A stretch of 64,000 nt of DNA from JBDSKH01 sp050245915 (GTDB lineage Bacteria; Actinomycetota; Actinomycetes; Actinomycetales; Microbacteriaceae): assembly GCA_050245915.1 (NCBI GenBank), contig JBFWWZ010000001.1, positions 62,001 to 126,000 on the forward strand, in the 5' to 3' direction. Of this stretch, positions 50,522 through 58,795 are shown in pieces (positions within the stretch are counted from its first letter, which is position 1; each line of letters starts with the position of its first letter). Position numbers and translations under genes: made by a program. The notes under the pieces were generated by a model. The model was given only the letters and a program-made list of their open reading frames with translations, was not told where the DNA came from and did not search any database.

Positions 50522-52783
50522 ATGCCGCGCGGAAATGCAGCTCCCGACTCCGTCGACCAGGTCCCCGACGAGACGGCTCCCGATCTGGCGGCGGCGAAGG
50601 CCGACGCCGATGCGCTGACCACCCGCATCCTCGAGCTGCGCGAGGCGTACTACGAACGCGACGCCGCGATCGCGAGCGACGAAGAGTACGACGTCATGAT
50701 GCGCCGGCTCGAAGAGCTGGAGCGGCTGTTCCCCGAGCTGCAGAGCCAGGACAGCCCCACGCAGAGCGTCGGCGGGGGAGTGTCGACCCTGTTCGCCCCG
50801 GTGCGCCACGCCGAGCGCATGCTGAGCCTCGACAACGTGTTCAGCCGCGACGAGTTCCTGGCCTGGGCGGCGAAGGTCGAGCGTGACGCCGGCCGCCGCG
50901 TGCACTACCTGTGCGAGCTGAAGATCGACGGCCTCGCCCTGAACCTCCGGTACGAGAACGGCGTGCTCGTCAGTGCGGCCACGCGCGGGGACGGCGTCAC
51001 CGGCGAAGACGTCACCGAGAACGTGAACCTCATCGAGAGCATCCCGAAGCGGCTCGACACCGCCGGGCCGCCGGCCCTGGTCGAGGTGCGCGGCGAGGTG
51101 TTCTTCAACGCCGACGCGTTCGAGCGGCTCAACGCCGTGCAGGCCGAGGCAGGTGATCGCCTGTTCGCGAACCCGCGCAATGCGGCATCCGGGTCTCTGC
51201 GTCAGAAGCGCGAGGGCAAGAACGCCGAGCAGGTGGCGCGCATGGAGAACCGCATCCGCGGGCTGCGCATGCTGGTGCACGGCATCGGCGCATGGGCCGA
51301 CCCGCCGGTCGCCTCGCAGAGCGAGATCTACGAGCTGCTGAAAGGCTGGGGCCTGCCCACCAGCACCTATTACAAGGTCGTCGACAGCGCGGAGGGCGCG
51401 GCCGAGTTCATCGAGTTCTACGGTGAGCACCGGCACGATGTCGAGCACGAGATCGACGGCATCGTGCTCAAGGTCGACGAGCTGGCGCTGCACGACGAGC
51501 TGGGGGCGACGAGTCGCGCGCCGCGCTGGGCGATCGCCTACAAGTACCCGCCCGAGCAGGTGAACACCAAGCTGCTCGACATCGTCGTCTCGATCGGGCG
51601 CACCGGCCGCGCCACGCCGTTCGCGGTGATGGAGAAGGTGCGGGTCGCCGGATCCGAGGTGCGGCAGGCGACGCTGCACAATCAGGATGTCGTGAAGGCC
51701 AAAGGCGTGCTCATCGGCGACACCGTGGTGCTGCGCAAGGCGGGCGACGTGATCCCCGAGGTGCTCGGACCGGTCGTCGAGCTGCGCGACGGCACCGAGC
51801 GCGAGTTCGTGATGCCGGCGAACTGCCCCGTCTGCGGCACCCCGCTCGCCCCGGCCAAAGAGGGCGACGCCGACCTGCGCTGCCCGAACGCCCGTTCCTG
51901 CCCGGCCCAGCTGCGGGGCCGGGTCGAGCACATCGGCTCACGCGGGGCCCTGGATATCGAGGGGCTCGGCGAGGTCGGTGCGGCATCCCTCACCCAGCCG
52001 GTGTTCCCGGTGCCGCCGCCGCTCGTCACCGAGGCCGGGCTGTTCGGCTTGACGCTCGACGACCTGTTCGACATCCAGGTGCGCGTGTGGGGTTCCGACA
52101 GCATCGAGACGCCGTACAAGCGACGCCGGCAGAAGAGCGACGGGCCACCCGCTGATCGAGCAGCCGGCGAAACCGGCGTGTCGAGGTCCGACCCCGACTT
52201 CGTGCCGTCGGTCGCGGCGCTGAAGCTCATCGACCAGCTCGAGAAGGCGAAGCAGAAAGAGCTGTGGCGCTTCCTCGTCGCGCTCTCGATCCGGCACGTC
52301 GGCCCGGTCGCGGCGCGGGCGCTCGCGGGATACTTCGGCTCGCTCGACGCGATCCGCGCGGCATCCCGGGACGAGCTGGCCGCCGTCGACGGGGTGGGCG
52401 GCATCATCGCCGACGCCGTGCGCGACTGGTTCGAGGTCGACTGGCATCGCGAGATCGTGGAGCAGTGGGCGCGCGACGGCGTGCCGTGGCGCATCCCCGG
52501 GCACGCCGGCCCCGGTTCGGCCGCCGCGGCGGACGGGCCGCTCGCCGGGCTCACCGTGGTGGCGACCGGTTCGCTCGAGGGGTACTCGAGGGAGGGCGCG
52601 CTCGAGGCGATCATGGCCGCCGGTGGCAAGGCGGCATCCAGTGTCTCGAAGAAGACCGACTTCGTCGCCGCCGGTCCGGGTGCCGGGTCGAAGCTGGCGA
52701 AGGCGGAGGAGCTGGGGGTGCGCATCATCGATGCGGCCCAGTTCAAGCTCCTGGTGGAACAGGGTCCGGCGGCGCTGGACTAA
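50522..52783 (+). CDS. ligA: NAD-dependent DNA ligase LigA
   Basis: Seals nicks in replication and repair using NAD+. 753 residues: adenylation domain with Lys134 in CELKIDGLALN and SLDNVFSRDEF, an OB fold, a four-Cys zinc site (CPVCGTPL ... CPNARSCPAQ), helix-hairpin-helix repeats, and a C-terminal BRCT domain (LTVVATGSLEGYSREGALEAI). Between zinc finger and HhH a non-conserved insert near residues 530-560 contains a repeat-encoded peptide (ADRAAGETGVSR). TAGACT begins 12 nt before the ATG (leaderless). Confidence 0.96.
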   Translation: MPRGNAAPDSVDQVPDETAPDLAAAKADADALTTRILELREAYYERDAAIASDEEYDVMMRRLEELERLFPELQSQDSPTQSVGGGVSTLFAPVRHAERMLSLDNVFSRDEFLAWAAKVERDAGRRVHYLCELKIDGLALNLRYENGVLVSAATRGDGVTGEDVTENVNLIESIPKRLDTAGPPALVEVRGEVFFNADAFERLNAVQAEAGDRLFANPRNAASGSLRQKREGKNAEQVARMENRIRGLRMLVHGIGAWADPPVASQSEIYELLKGWGLPTSTYYKVVDSAEGAAEFIEFYGEHRHDVEHEIDGIVLKVDELALHDELGATSRAPRWAIAYKYPPEQVNTKLLDIVVSIGRTGRATPFAVMEKVRVAGSEVRQATLHNQDVVKAKGVLIGDTVVLRKAGDVIPEVLGPVVELRDGTEREFVMPANCPVCGTPLAPAKEGDADLRCPNARSCPAQLRGRVEHIGSRGALDIEGLGEVGAASLTQPVFPVPPPLVTEAGLFGLTLDDLFDIQVRVWGSDSIETPYKRRRQKSDGPPADRAAGETGVSRSDPDFVPSVAALKLIDQLEKAKQKELWRFLVALSIRHVGPVAARALAGYFGSLDAIRAASRDELAAVDGVGGIIADAVRDWFEVDWHREIVEQWARDGVPWRIPGHAGPGSAAAADGPLAGLTVVATGSLEGYSREGALEAIMAAGGKAASSVSKKTDFVAAGPGAGSKLAKAEELGVRIIDAAQFKLLVEQGPAALD
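52153..52188. repeat. GAGTAG-type repeat inside ligA (diverged)
   Basis: TGATCGAGCAGCCGGCGAAA followed by CCGGCGTGTCGAGGTC, in frame with ligA. Confidence 0.7.
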
Positions 52784-52806
52784 CGCACCGGCACTAGCGC
52801 ACCGGC
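52779..52806. repeat. 14-bp tandem duplication at the ligA/MOSC convergent ends
   Basis: ACTAACGCACCGGC (52779-52792) and ACTAGCGCACCGGC (52793-52806) are adjacent and differ at one base. The first contains the ligA TAA stop, the second the MOSC-gene stop on the minus strand. Confidence 0.85.
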
Positions 52807-53639
52807 CCGTCCGACGCGTCGCGCGTCTCGACCACCTCGACCTCGTCGCCGAGCCGCAGGGTGGCGCCCGGGGTGTCGGGGATCACGTTGGTTGCGAACC
52901 AGGTCTTGCCGTCCCAGCGCCGGTGGCGCGCCAGGCTGGTGATCGGCTCCATCTGCTTCTCCCCGGTCTGCGGGTCGAGGGTGGTGAGCACGCAGCGGTC
53001 GCAGCCTTTGACGACGCGGAACGTCGCATCGCCGATGCGGATCCGCACCCAGCCGTCCTCCGCGAACGGCAGCGCGCCGGACACGATCAGGTTCGGACGG
53101 AATCGCGTTATCGCCAGCGGCCCCTCCTCGGGGCGCGGTCCGTCGGCGATCCAGTCGTTGAGCCGGCTGAGCGAGTCCTCGGAGGCGAGCAGCAACGGGT
53201 AGGCGTCGGCGAACGAGACGACGTCGCCGTCCTCCGCGAAGCGACGGCTGATCGGGCGCGCGAGCGGGTCGTCGAGGAAGACCAGCCGGACGGACAGCCC
53301 GAGCACGGCGCTCAGCCAGGCGTCCGCATCGTCGCCTCCTGCGCCCGCGGGGACCACGTCATCCCAGATCTCGACGTCGCCCGACGGTGCGGCCGGTTCC
53401 GCGACGACCAGCGGGTCGACGCCGGGGCCGTTCAGCCGCAGTCCACCGGGGACCAGTTCGGGGACAATCTGCAGCATCCGGTGCACTTCGCGCGCGGTGA
53501 CCGCCCGTGCGGTCTCGTCGACGACCATCCACCGCCGGTCGCCGGCGAGTCCCCACCGCTCGATGACCGCCTCAGCGAGGTCGTCGCCGCGGCAGGATTT
53601 GACCGGGTAGCGACGCAGTCCGGTGAGGGTGATCGGCAC
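52794..53639 (-). CDS. MOSC-domain protein (YcbX-like)
   Basis: 281 residues: an N-terminal MOSC beta-barrel (LTGLRRYPVKSCRGDDLAEA) and a MOSC domain with FRPNLIVSGALPFAEDGW and the Cys-rich motif KGCDRCVLTTLDPQTGE, whose cysteine binds the molybdenum cofactor in MOSC enzymes. Related proteins reduce N-hydroxylated compounds. GTG at 53639; TAGCGT on the minus strand starts 12 nt upstream (leaderless). Confidence 0.9.
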   Translation of the reverse strand: MPITLTGLRRYPVKSCRGDDLAEAVIERWGLAGDRRWMVVDETARAVTAREVHRMLQIVPELVPGGLRLNGPGVDPLVVAEPAAPSGDVEIWDDVVPAGAGGDDADAWLSAVLGLSVRLVFLDDPLARPISRRFAEDGDVVSFADAYPLLLASEDSLSRLNDWIADGPRPEEGPLAITRFRPNLIVSGALPFAEDGWVRIRIGDATFRVVKGCDRCVLTTLDPQTGEKQMEPITSLARHRRWDGKTWFATNVIPDTPGATLRLGDEVEVVETRDASDGPVR

Positions 53640-53933
53640 CCGTTCACGCTACGGGATGAGGCCGCCCGCCCTGGGCGTCGGGGTACAGCCAGACAGGTCT
53701 GTCTCGAGCGCGATGCCCAGAATTCCGGGCGCGATACCCGGTCGTTCCACCCCTCGAAGGCGGGCCGATCGTCCCCCGTTCGGGGGACAAAATGACCGAA
53801 AACACCCGAATGGGGGCCATAATCCGCCGTCTACCCCCTTTCGGGTGGCAATCCTCACGTACGATTCCTTTGCGGTGAAGCGCGTCGTACTGGGACGGCG
53901 CTGCAGGCCGCGCAGGGCGATAGGAACCCGAAC
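53640..53933. promoter_or_regulatory. regulatory region with three GC palindromes before the DUF1023 gene
   Basis: Three palindromes of the form CCCCC-N4-GGGKG: CCCCCGTTCGGGGG (53773-53786), CACCCGAATGGGGG (53803-53816) and CCCCCTTTCGGGTG (53834-53847), with centres 30 and 31 bp apart, about three helical turns. TACGAT (53860-53865) follows as a -10 candidate; TAGGAA 13 nt before the GTG is a weaker leaderless alternative. Left end: minus-strand TAGCGT of the MOSC gene. Confidence 0.72.
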
Positions 53934-55310
53934 GTGCTGGCGGACGTCACAGCAGTTCTCTCCACCTCGTCGACGATCACAGCAGTCGCCGAGGCGTTCA
54001 GCGTGCCCGAGAACAGCCGCGTCTCCATCGTGGCGCAGGCGGTCCCGACGGCCGACCAGCTCGCCTGGTCCGCGGCAACCGATCCGCAGAGCTCCGACCC
54101 GCAGAGCGACGACCCCCAGAGGTCGCGCGCGGTCACCGTGCTCGACACCCTCGCCACCCTCTCCCGTTCCCAGCTGGAGGCGTGGGCGAACGACCCGTCC
54201 GCCGTCAGCGACCTGCTCGCCGCCCCGCCCGCGGCCAACCAGGTCGCCGACTGGTGGGCGACCACCGACGCTGCGGCGCGTCAGCGACTGCTCACCGCCG
54301 CGCCGCGACTGGTCGGCAACCTCGAGGGCATGCCCTACGAGGTGAGGGATGTCGCGAACCGCGACGTGCTCGCCGCGAGCATCGCGCGCGTCACGGCTCA
54401 GCTCGCCGACGGCTCGGTGGGCCGAGCCGCGACGGAGCAGCTGCAGGCCCAGCTGCACATGCTGCAGCAGGTGCGGGATGCCGTGGCGACCGGTCCCAGC
54501 GGCCTGCCTCGCACCCTGATCACCCTCGACACCGCAGACGGCGGTCGTGCGGTGATCGCCGTCGGCGACCTCGCCACCGCCGACTTCGTCAGCTACCTGG
54601 TGCCCGGCATGTTCTACACCGTCGACAGCGAGGTCGGCAGCTGGGCGGGTGCCGCCGACCAGCTCGCCGTGGATCAGGCCGCCTGGCTCGAGCGCCTCGC
54701 GCCCGCGCAGCATTCCGCCGGTAGCGCCCAGACCGTCGCGACGGTCGCGTGGATCGGCTACCGCACCCCGACCGTCGTCAACGTCGCATCCCTCGATCTG
54801 GCCCGCGAGGGCAGCGACGCGCTCACCGCATCGCTGCGCGGACTCGAGGCGGTGCGCTCGGGTGGGACGGATCGTCCGTACCTGTCGATCCTCGCCCACT
54901 CGTACGGCGCCACCGCCGCACTGCTCGCCCTGCAAGAGAACGACGTCACCGTCGATGCGCTCGCGATGGTGGGGTCCCCCGGCAGCCCGGCCGAGAACGT
55001 CGGCCAGCTGCGGGTGCGCGACGGCAACGTGTGGGTCGCGGATGCGGCGCTCGACCCGGTCGCCAGCACCGGCGTCTTCGGCAGCCACCCGCTGAGCGCC
55101 GCCTACGGCGCCCACCACTTCGGAGTGGACGGCGCCGTGGACCCGTTCACTCGGGCGACCCGCGCGCCGGCGCGCGGGCACGTCGACGACATCACCCCCG
55201 GTAGCGAGTCGTTCCGCACCAAGGCGCGGATCGCGATCGGGCCGGGCCGGCTGGTCCTCACCGCCGACGGCACGGTCGCCGCCGAGCCCCGCGCCCTGCG
55301 TGCTGGTTGA
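53934..55310 (+). CDS. DUF1023-type alpha/beta hydrolase
   Basis: 458 residues. A helical N-terminal half (about 1-190) with the family signature NLEGMPYEVRDVANRDVL precedes a hydrolase domain with nucleophile Ser in LAHSYGATAALLAL, DALAMVGSPGSP and His-containing GAHHFGVDGA. Members are frequent in Actinobacteria, often beside WXG100 genes, but none is seen here; the substrate is unknown. No signal peptide. The array of palindromes upstream indicates specific regulation. Its TGA stop lies inside a GAGTAG-type repeat. Confidence 0.86.
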   Translation: MLADVTAVLSTSSTITAVAEAFSVPENSRVSIVAQAVPTADQLAWSAATDPQSSDPQSDDPQRSRAVTVLDTLATLSRSQLEAWANDPSAVSDLLAAPPAANQVADWWATTDAAARQRLLTAAPRLVGNLEGMPYEVRDVANRDVLAASIARVTAQLADGSVGRAATEQLQAQLHMLQQVRDAVATGPSGLPRTLITLDTADGGRAVIAVGDLATADFVSYLVPGMFYTVDSEVGSWAGAADQLAVDQAAWLERLAPAQHSAGSAQTVATVAWIGYRTPTVVNVASLDLAREGSDALTASLRGLEAVRSGGTDRPYLSILAHSYGATAALLALQENDVTVDALAMVGSPGSPAENVGQLRVRDGNVWVADAALDPVASTGVFGSHPLSAAYGAHHFGVDGAVDPFTRATRAPARGHVDDITPGSESFRTKARIAIGPGRLVLTADGTVAAEPRALRAG

Positions 55311-55337
55311 GTAGCGCCGAAGGCGCGTATCGAAACC
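55305..55337. repeat. GAGTAG-type repeat supplying the stop of the DUF1023 gene
   Basis: GGTTGAGTAGCGCCGAAGGC followed by GCGTATCGAAACC. The TGA at 55308-55310 ends the upstream gene, and the gatC -10 (TAGGAT) begins 5 bp after the repeat. Confidence 0.8.
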
Positions 55338-55353
55338 CCCGTAGGATTACCGG

Positions 55354-55659
55354 GTGTCGTCGCCTGAGATCACCCCTGACGTCGTGACCCATCTGGCGGG
55401 TCTCGCCCGCATCGCGCTCACCCCCGCAGAGATCGAGAAACTGACCGGCGAGCTGGGCGTCATCGTGGAGTCGGTGGCGAAGGTGACCGAGGTCGCGACG
55501 CCCGACGTCCCGGCGACCAGCCACCCCATCCCGTTGGGCACCGTGACCCGGCCCGACGTCGTCGGGCAGACCCTCACCCCGGCGCAGGCCCTCGCCGGTG
55601 CGCCGGAGTCGCAGGACGACCAGTTCAAGGTCTCGTCGATCCTGGGGGAGGAGCAGTGA
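55354..55659 (+). CDS. gatC: Asp/Glu-tRNA amidotransferase subunit C
   Basis: Structural subunit of the GatCAB complex that converts Glu-tRNA(Gln) and Asp-tRNA(Asn) to Gln- and Asn-tRNA. 101 residues: ITPDVVTHLAGLARIALTPAEIEKL, the classic N-terminus, and VTRPDVVGQ near the end. GTG at 55354; TAGGAT (55342-55347) begins 12 nt upstream (leaderless). gatA follows immediately. Confidence 0.94.
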   Translation: MSSPEITPDVVTHLAGLARIALTPAEIEKLTGELGVIVESVAKVTEVATPDVPATSHPIPLGTVTRPDVVGQTLTPAQALAGAPESQDDQFKVSSILGEEQ

Positions 55660-57185
55660 TGGCCTCTTCGACGAGCTCAGAGCTCACCCGGCTGCCGGCG
55701 CACGAGCTCGCCGACAAGCTCGCCTCCGGCGAGGTCTCGAGCGTGGAGGCGACACAGGCGCACCTGGACCGGATCGCGGCGGTCGACGGCGACATCCACG
55801 CGTTCCTGCACCTGAACGAGGCTGCACTGGATACCGCGGCCGGCATCGACAGGCGGCGCGCGGCGGGCGAGAAGCTGGCTCCGCTGGCGGGGGTCCCTGT
55901 CGCGATCAAGGATGTGCTCTGCACGCTGGACATGCCGTCGACGGCCGGGTCCCGCATCCTGGAGGGCTGGGTGCCGCCGTACGATGCGACGGTCGTCGCC
56001 CGCATGCGCGACGCCGGGCTGGTGCCGCTCGGCAAGACGAACATGGACGAGTTCGCGATGGGCTCGTCGACGGAGCATTCGGCATACGGCGCCACGCACA
56101 ACCCGTGGGACCTCGACCGGATCCCCGGCGGTTCCGGCGGCGGTTCGGCGGCGGCGGTCTCGGCGTTCGAGGCGCCTCTCGCCCTCGGGTCCGATACCGG
56201 GGGGTCGATCCGTCAGCCGGCGGCGGTCACCGGGTCGGTCGGCATGAAGCCGACGTACGGCGGGGTGTCGCGGTACGGCGCGATCGCGCTGGCCTCGTCG
56301 CTCGATCAGGTGGGCCCGGTGACCCGGACGGTGCTCGACGCGGCGATGCTGCACGACGTGATCGGCGGGCACGACCCGCGCGACTCGACCTCGATCCCGG
56401 ACGCCTGGCCCTCGTTCACCGACGCCGCGCGTGCGGGGCTGCGGGATGACGCCGTCAAGGGTCTGCGCATCGGCGTGGTCGCGGAGATGTCGAAGGAGTC
56501 GCAGGGCTTCCAGCCGGGGGTGCTGCAGCGGTTCCATGAGGCGCTTGCGAAGCTGGAGGCGCGGGGCGCCGAACTCGTCGAGGTGTCTGCCCCGAGTTTC
56601 GACTATGCGATCGCGGCCTACTACCTGATCCTGCCGGCGGAGGCGTCGAGCAACCTGGCGAAGTTCGACTCGGTGCGGTTCGGGATGCGCGTCCCGGTCC
56701 CGGGCGGCACGGTCGAGGATGTGATGGCCGCCACCCGCGAGGCCGGCTTCGGCGATGAGGTGAAGCGCCGCATCATCCTGGGCACCTACGCCCTCTCGGC
56801 CGGCTATTACGACGCGTACTACGGATCGGCCCAGAAGGTGCGGACGCTCATCCAGCGCGACTTCGCGGCGGCGTTCGAGAAGGCCGACGTGCTGGCGACC
56901 CCGGCGGCGCCGACGACGGCGTTCAAGCTGGGCGAGAAGCTGGACGACCCCCTGGCGATGTACCTGAACGACCTGACGACGATCCCCGCGAACCTGGCCG
57001 GCGTGCCGGGTATCGCGCTGCCCTCGGGGCTGGCCCCGGAGGACGGGTTGCCGGCCGGCATCCAGTTCATGGCACCCGCCCGCGAGGATGCGCGCCTGTA
57101 CACGGTGGGCGCCGCGCTCGAGCAGGCGCTGCTCGCCGAGTGGGGCGGGCCGCTGCTGTCGAAGGCACCCGCGCTCCCCGGCTGA
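55659..57185 (+). CDS. gatA: Asp/Glu-tRNA amidotransferase subunit A
   Basis: Amidase subunit that frees ammonia from glutamine. 508 residues with the amidase Ser-cisSer-Lys triad: Lys in VAIKDVLCT, GGSGGGSAAAVSAFEAP and SDTGGSIRQPAAVTG. A GTG at 55656 is directly followed by ATG at 55659; the GGAGGAG ribosome site lies 5 nt from the ATG, which is therefore chosen. gatB is not next to it but 4.1 kb downstream, beyond four unrelated genes. Confidence 0.95.
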   Translation: MASSTSSELTRLPAHELADKLASGEVSSVEATQAHLDRIAAVDGDIHAFLHLNEAALDTAAGIDRRRAAGEKLAPLAGVPVAIKDVLCTLDMPSTAGSRILEGWVPPYDATVVARMRDAGLVPLGKTNMDEFAMGSSTEHSAYGATHNPWDLDRIPGGSGGGSAAAVSAFEAPLALGSDTGGSIRQPAAVTGSVGMKPTYGGVSRYGAIALASSLDQVGPVTRTVLDAAMLHDVIGGHDPRDSTSIPDAWPSFTDAARAGLRDDAVKGLRIGVVAEMSKESQGFQPGVLQRFHEALAKLEARGAELVEVSAPSFDYAIAAYYLILPAEASSNLAKFDSVRFGMRVPVPGGTVEDVMAATREAGFGDEVKRRIILGTYALSAGYYDAYYGSAQKVRTLIQRDFAAAFEKADVLATPAAPTTAFKLGEKLDDPLAMYLNDLTTIPANLAGVPGIALPSGLAPEDGLPAGIQFMAPAREDARLYTVGAALEQALLAEWGGPLLSKAPALPG

Positions 57186-57287
57186 CCGACCACGCCCTCG
57201 CGCCCGGTCGCGCGACCCGCACCCCCGCTCGTCGGCTGACCGACCGCATTCGCGGCCGGTCATGCGACCCGCACCCCCGCGCGCGCG
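57180..57287. repeat. about 54-bp imperfect tandem repeat between gatA and the HNH gene
   Basis: Two units start GGCTGACCGACC at 57180 and 57234 and both contain GCGACCCGCACCCCCGC. Unit 1 holds the gatA stop; unit 2 holds the HNH-gene stop on the minus strand. Unit 1 is effectively a second copy of the HNH-gene 3' end. Confidence 0.75.
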
Positions 57288-58678
57288 AGCACCTCGCTGC
57301 GGCTCGGAGCGGGAATCGGCCGTTGCCGGGGATCCACCGACGGTGGCGGCACTACGAAATAGTCCGCGCCGCGCCGGGTCACCTTCCAGCTTGCGTTGTG
57401 GATCAGCAGGTGATGATGCCGGCACAGCAGGATGCCGTTCTCGATATCGGTGGCACCGCCATCGCGTTCCCACTCATCGGGATGGTGCGCCTCGGTCCAT
57501 GAGGGCGGTCGGTCACACCCGGGGAACCGGCACCCGCCGTCTCGCACGGCGAGCGCGAGTCGTTGTGCCCGCGTGAAGAGCCTGCTCGAACGCCCCATGC
57601 GCATCGGCTGACCCCGGTGATCGATCAGAAGGGGCACGATGCCCGCCGCGCACACGTGGCGCCGCACCGTGTCGATGCTCACCGGCTCCGTCTGACCTTC
57701 GAGGAAGCCGCGGCCGCCGCCCTGCGTCAGGTCGCGCTCCGCCACCACCACTCGCACGGCGGGGCGGCGCGTGCCGAGCACCGCGGCACCGTCGACCTCT
57801 CCGCCGATGCGGATCAGTTCCACGAAGGCATCCACGGCGATCTGCTCGACGCTGCGCTCGTCGGCGGCGAGCGCGGCGGCTCGGGCCTGTTCCACGGGGT
57901 CGAGGAAGCGCGGTCCGCCGCGACGCGGGGAGGTCGCCGCGTCGAAGGCCGAGCTCACGATGGCCGCCGACTCGGGGTCGAGGAGGCCGGACACCCGTGT
58001 CATGCCGTCGGCTTGCGGGATGAGGTGCAGGAATCGTCGTTCGCGGAGCCGCGCCTCGCGCTCGCTCGTTCCGGCGTCGTCGAGATCGGCGCGCAGCGAT
58101 CGAGCACGCGCGGCTAGCCGTTCCAGCGTGAGGGACGGTGATTCCCGCAGCAGGGTCGCCGCAGCTTCGGTGAGTCCGTCGGCCAAGCGGTCGCGCTCTG
58201 CGGGAGTCGCCGCCGGATCGATCGTGTCGAGGCCCGCCCGGATCGCATCCGCCCGCTCGATCGAGAGCCGGCCCGCGACGACGGCGGCCGCCACCGCGGC
58301 GAGCCACGGCGCCCCGTCGATCGCGTAGGTGCGGTCGGGATCGGGGGCGACCCCGGCATCCTGGGTCTCGAGCAGGCGACCGACGCGCACCAGCGATCGC
58401 GCCTCGGGCGCGGAGGTCTCGGTCAGACGCTGCACCAGCAGTTCGGGCGTGCGAGCCCCCAGCCGCTGCGCCAGCCCGTCGACGCCGAGGTCGCGACGTG
58501 ACCGATGCGCGATCTGGGCCGCGACGAGCGCGCTGGCCGCCCCGGTGCGACGCGCGATCTCGGCGAGCGTTCGCTGTGCGTGGATGAGGTCGGCATCGCT
58601 CATCGCCGCGGCAGGAGGCGGCACGAACACCGTCGACACGACGCCGATGGCGGCGTATGAGTCGGCGATCGAGGGCAT
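57260..58678 (-). CDS. DUF222 / HNH endonuclease (13E12-repeat type)
   Basis: 472 residues: a helical DUF222 region (about residues 25-330) and a C-terminal HNH nuclease with CRFPGCDRPPSWTEAHH and NGILLCRHHHLLIHN, giving the Cys zinc pair and the His metal site. Such proteins are multicopy in Actinobacteria, resembling the mycobacterial 13E12 family; their biological role is unclear. The ATG at 58678 follows GAGAGGGTGA. A perfect LexA box lies 20 nt upstream, so induction by DNA damage is likely. Confidence 0.92.
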   Translation of the reverse strand: MPSIADSYAAIGVVSTVFVPPPAAAMSDADLIHAQRTLAEIARRTGAASALVAAQIAHRSRRDLGVDGLAQRLGARTPELLVQRLTETSAPEARSLVRVGRLLETQDAGVAPDPDRTYAIDGAPWLAAVAAAVVAGRLSIERADAIRAGLDTIDPAATPAERDRLADGLTEAAATLLRESPSLTLERLAARARSLRADLDDAGTSEREARLRERRFLHLIPQADGMTRVSGLLDPESAAIVSSAFDAATSPRRGGPRFLDPVEQARAAALAADERSVEQIAVDAFVELIRIGGEVDGAAVLGTRRPAVRVVVAERDLTQGGGRGFLEGQTEPVSIDTVRRHVCAAGIVPLLIDHRGQPMRMGRSSRLFTRAQRLALAVRDGGCRFPGCDRPPSWTEAHHPDEWERDGGATDIENGILLCRHHHLLIHNASWKVTRRGADYFVVPPPSVDPRQRPIPAPSRSEVLARAGVRVA

Positions 58679-58795
58679 GCATTCACCCTCTCACGATTCG
58701 AACATATGTTCGAGACAATCTCGAAATCTGTGCAGAACTCGTGCGTCACCCGGGTTGTGGAGGAAATGTCGCCGCCGCGTGACAGGGTGAACAGG
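58679..58795. promoter_or_regulatory. LexA (SOS) box and second palindrome between HNH and MFS genes
   Basis: TCGAACATATGTTCGA (58698-58713) is a perfect 16-bp palindrome matching the actinobacterial SOS box TCGAAC-N4-GTTCGA. A minus-strand -10 candidate TATGTT (58706-58701) lies inside it. A second inverted repeat TTCGAGA-CAA-TCTCGAA (58709-58725) overlaps it. Confidence 0.85.

Noticed and set aside
55656..55658. GTG as the gatA start
   Set aside because: The GGAGGAG site is only 2-3 nt away; the adjacent ATG at 55659 has normal spacing.
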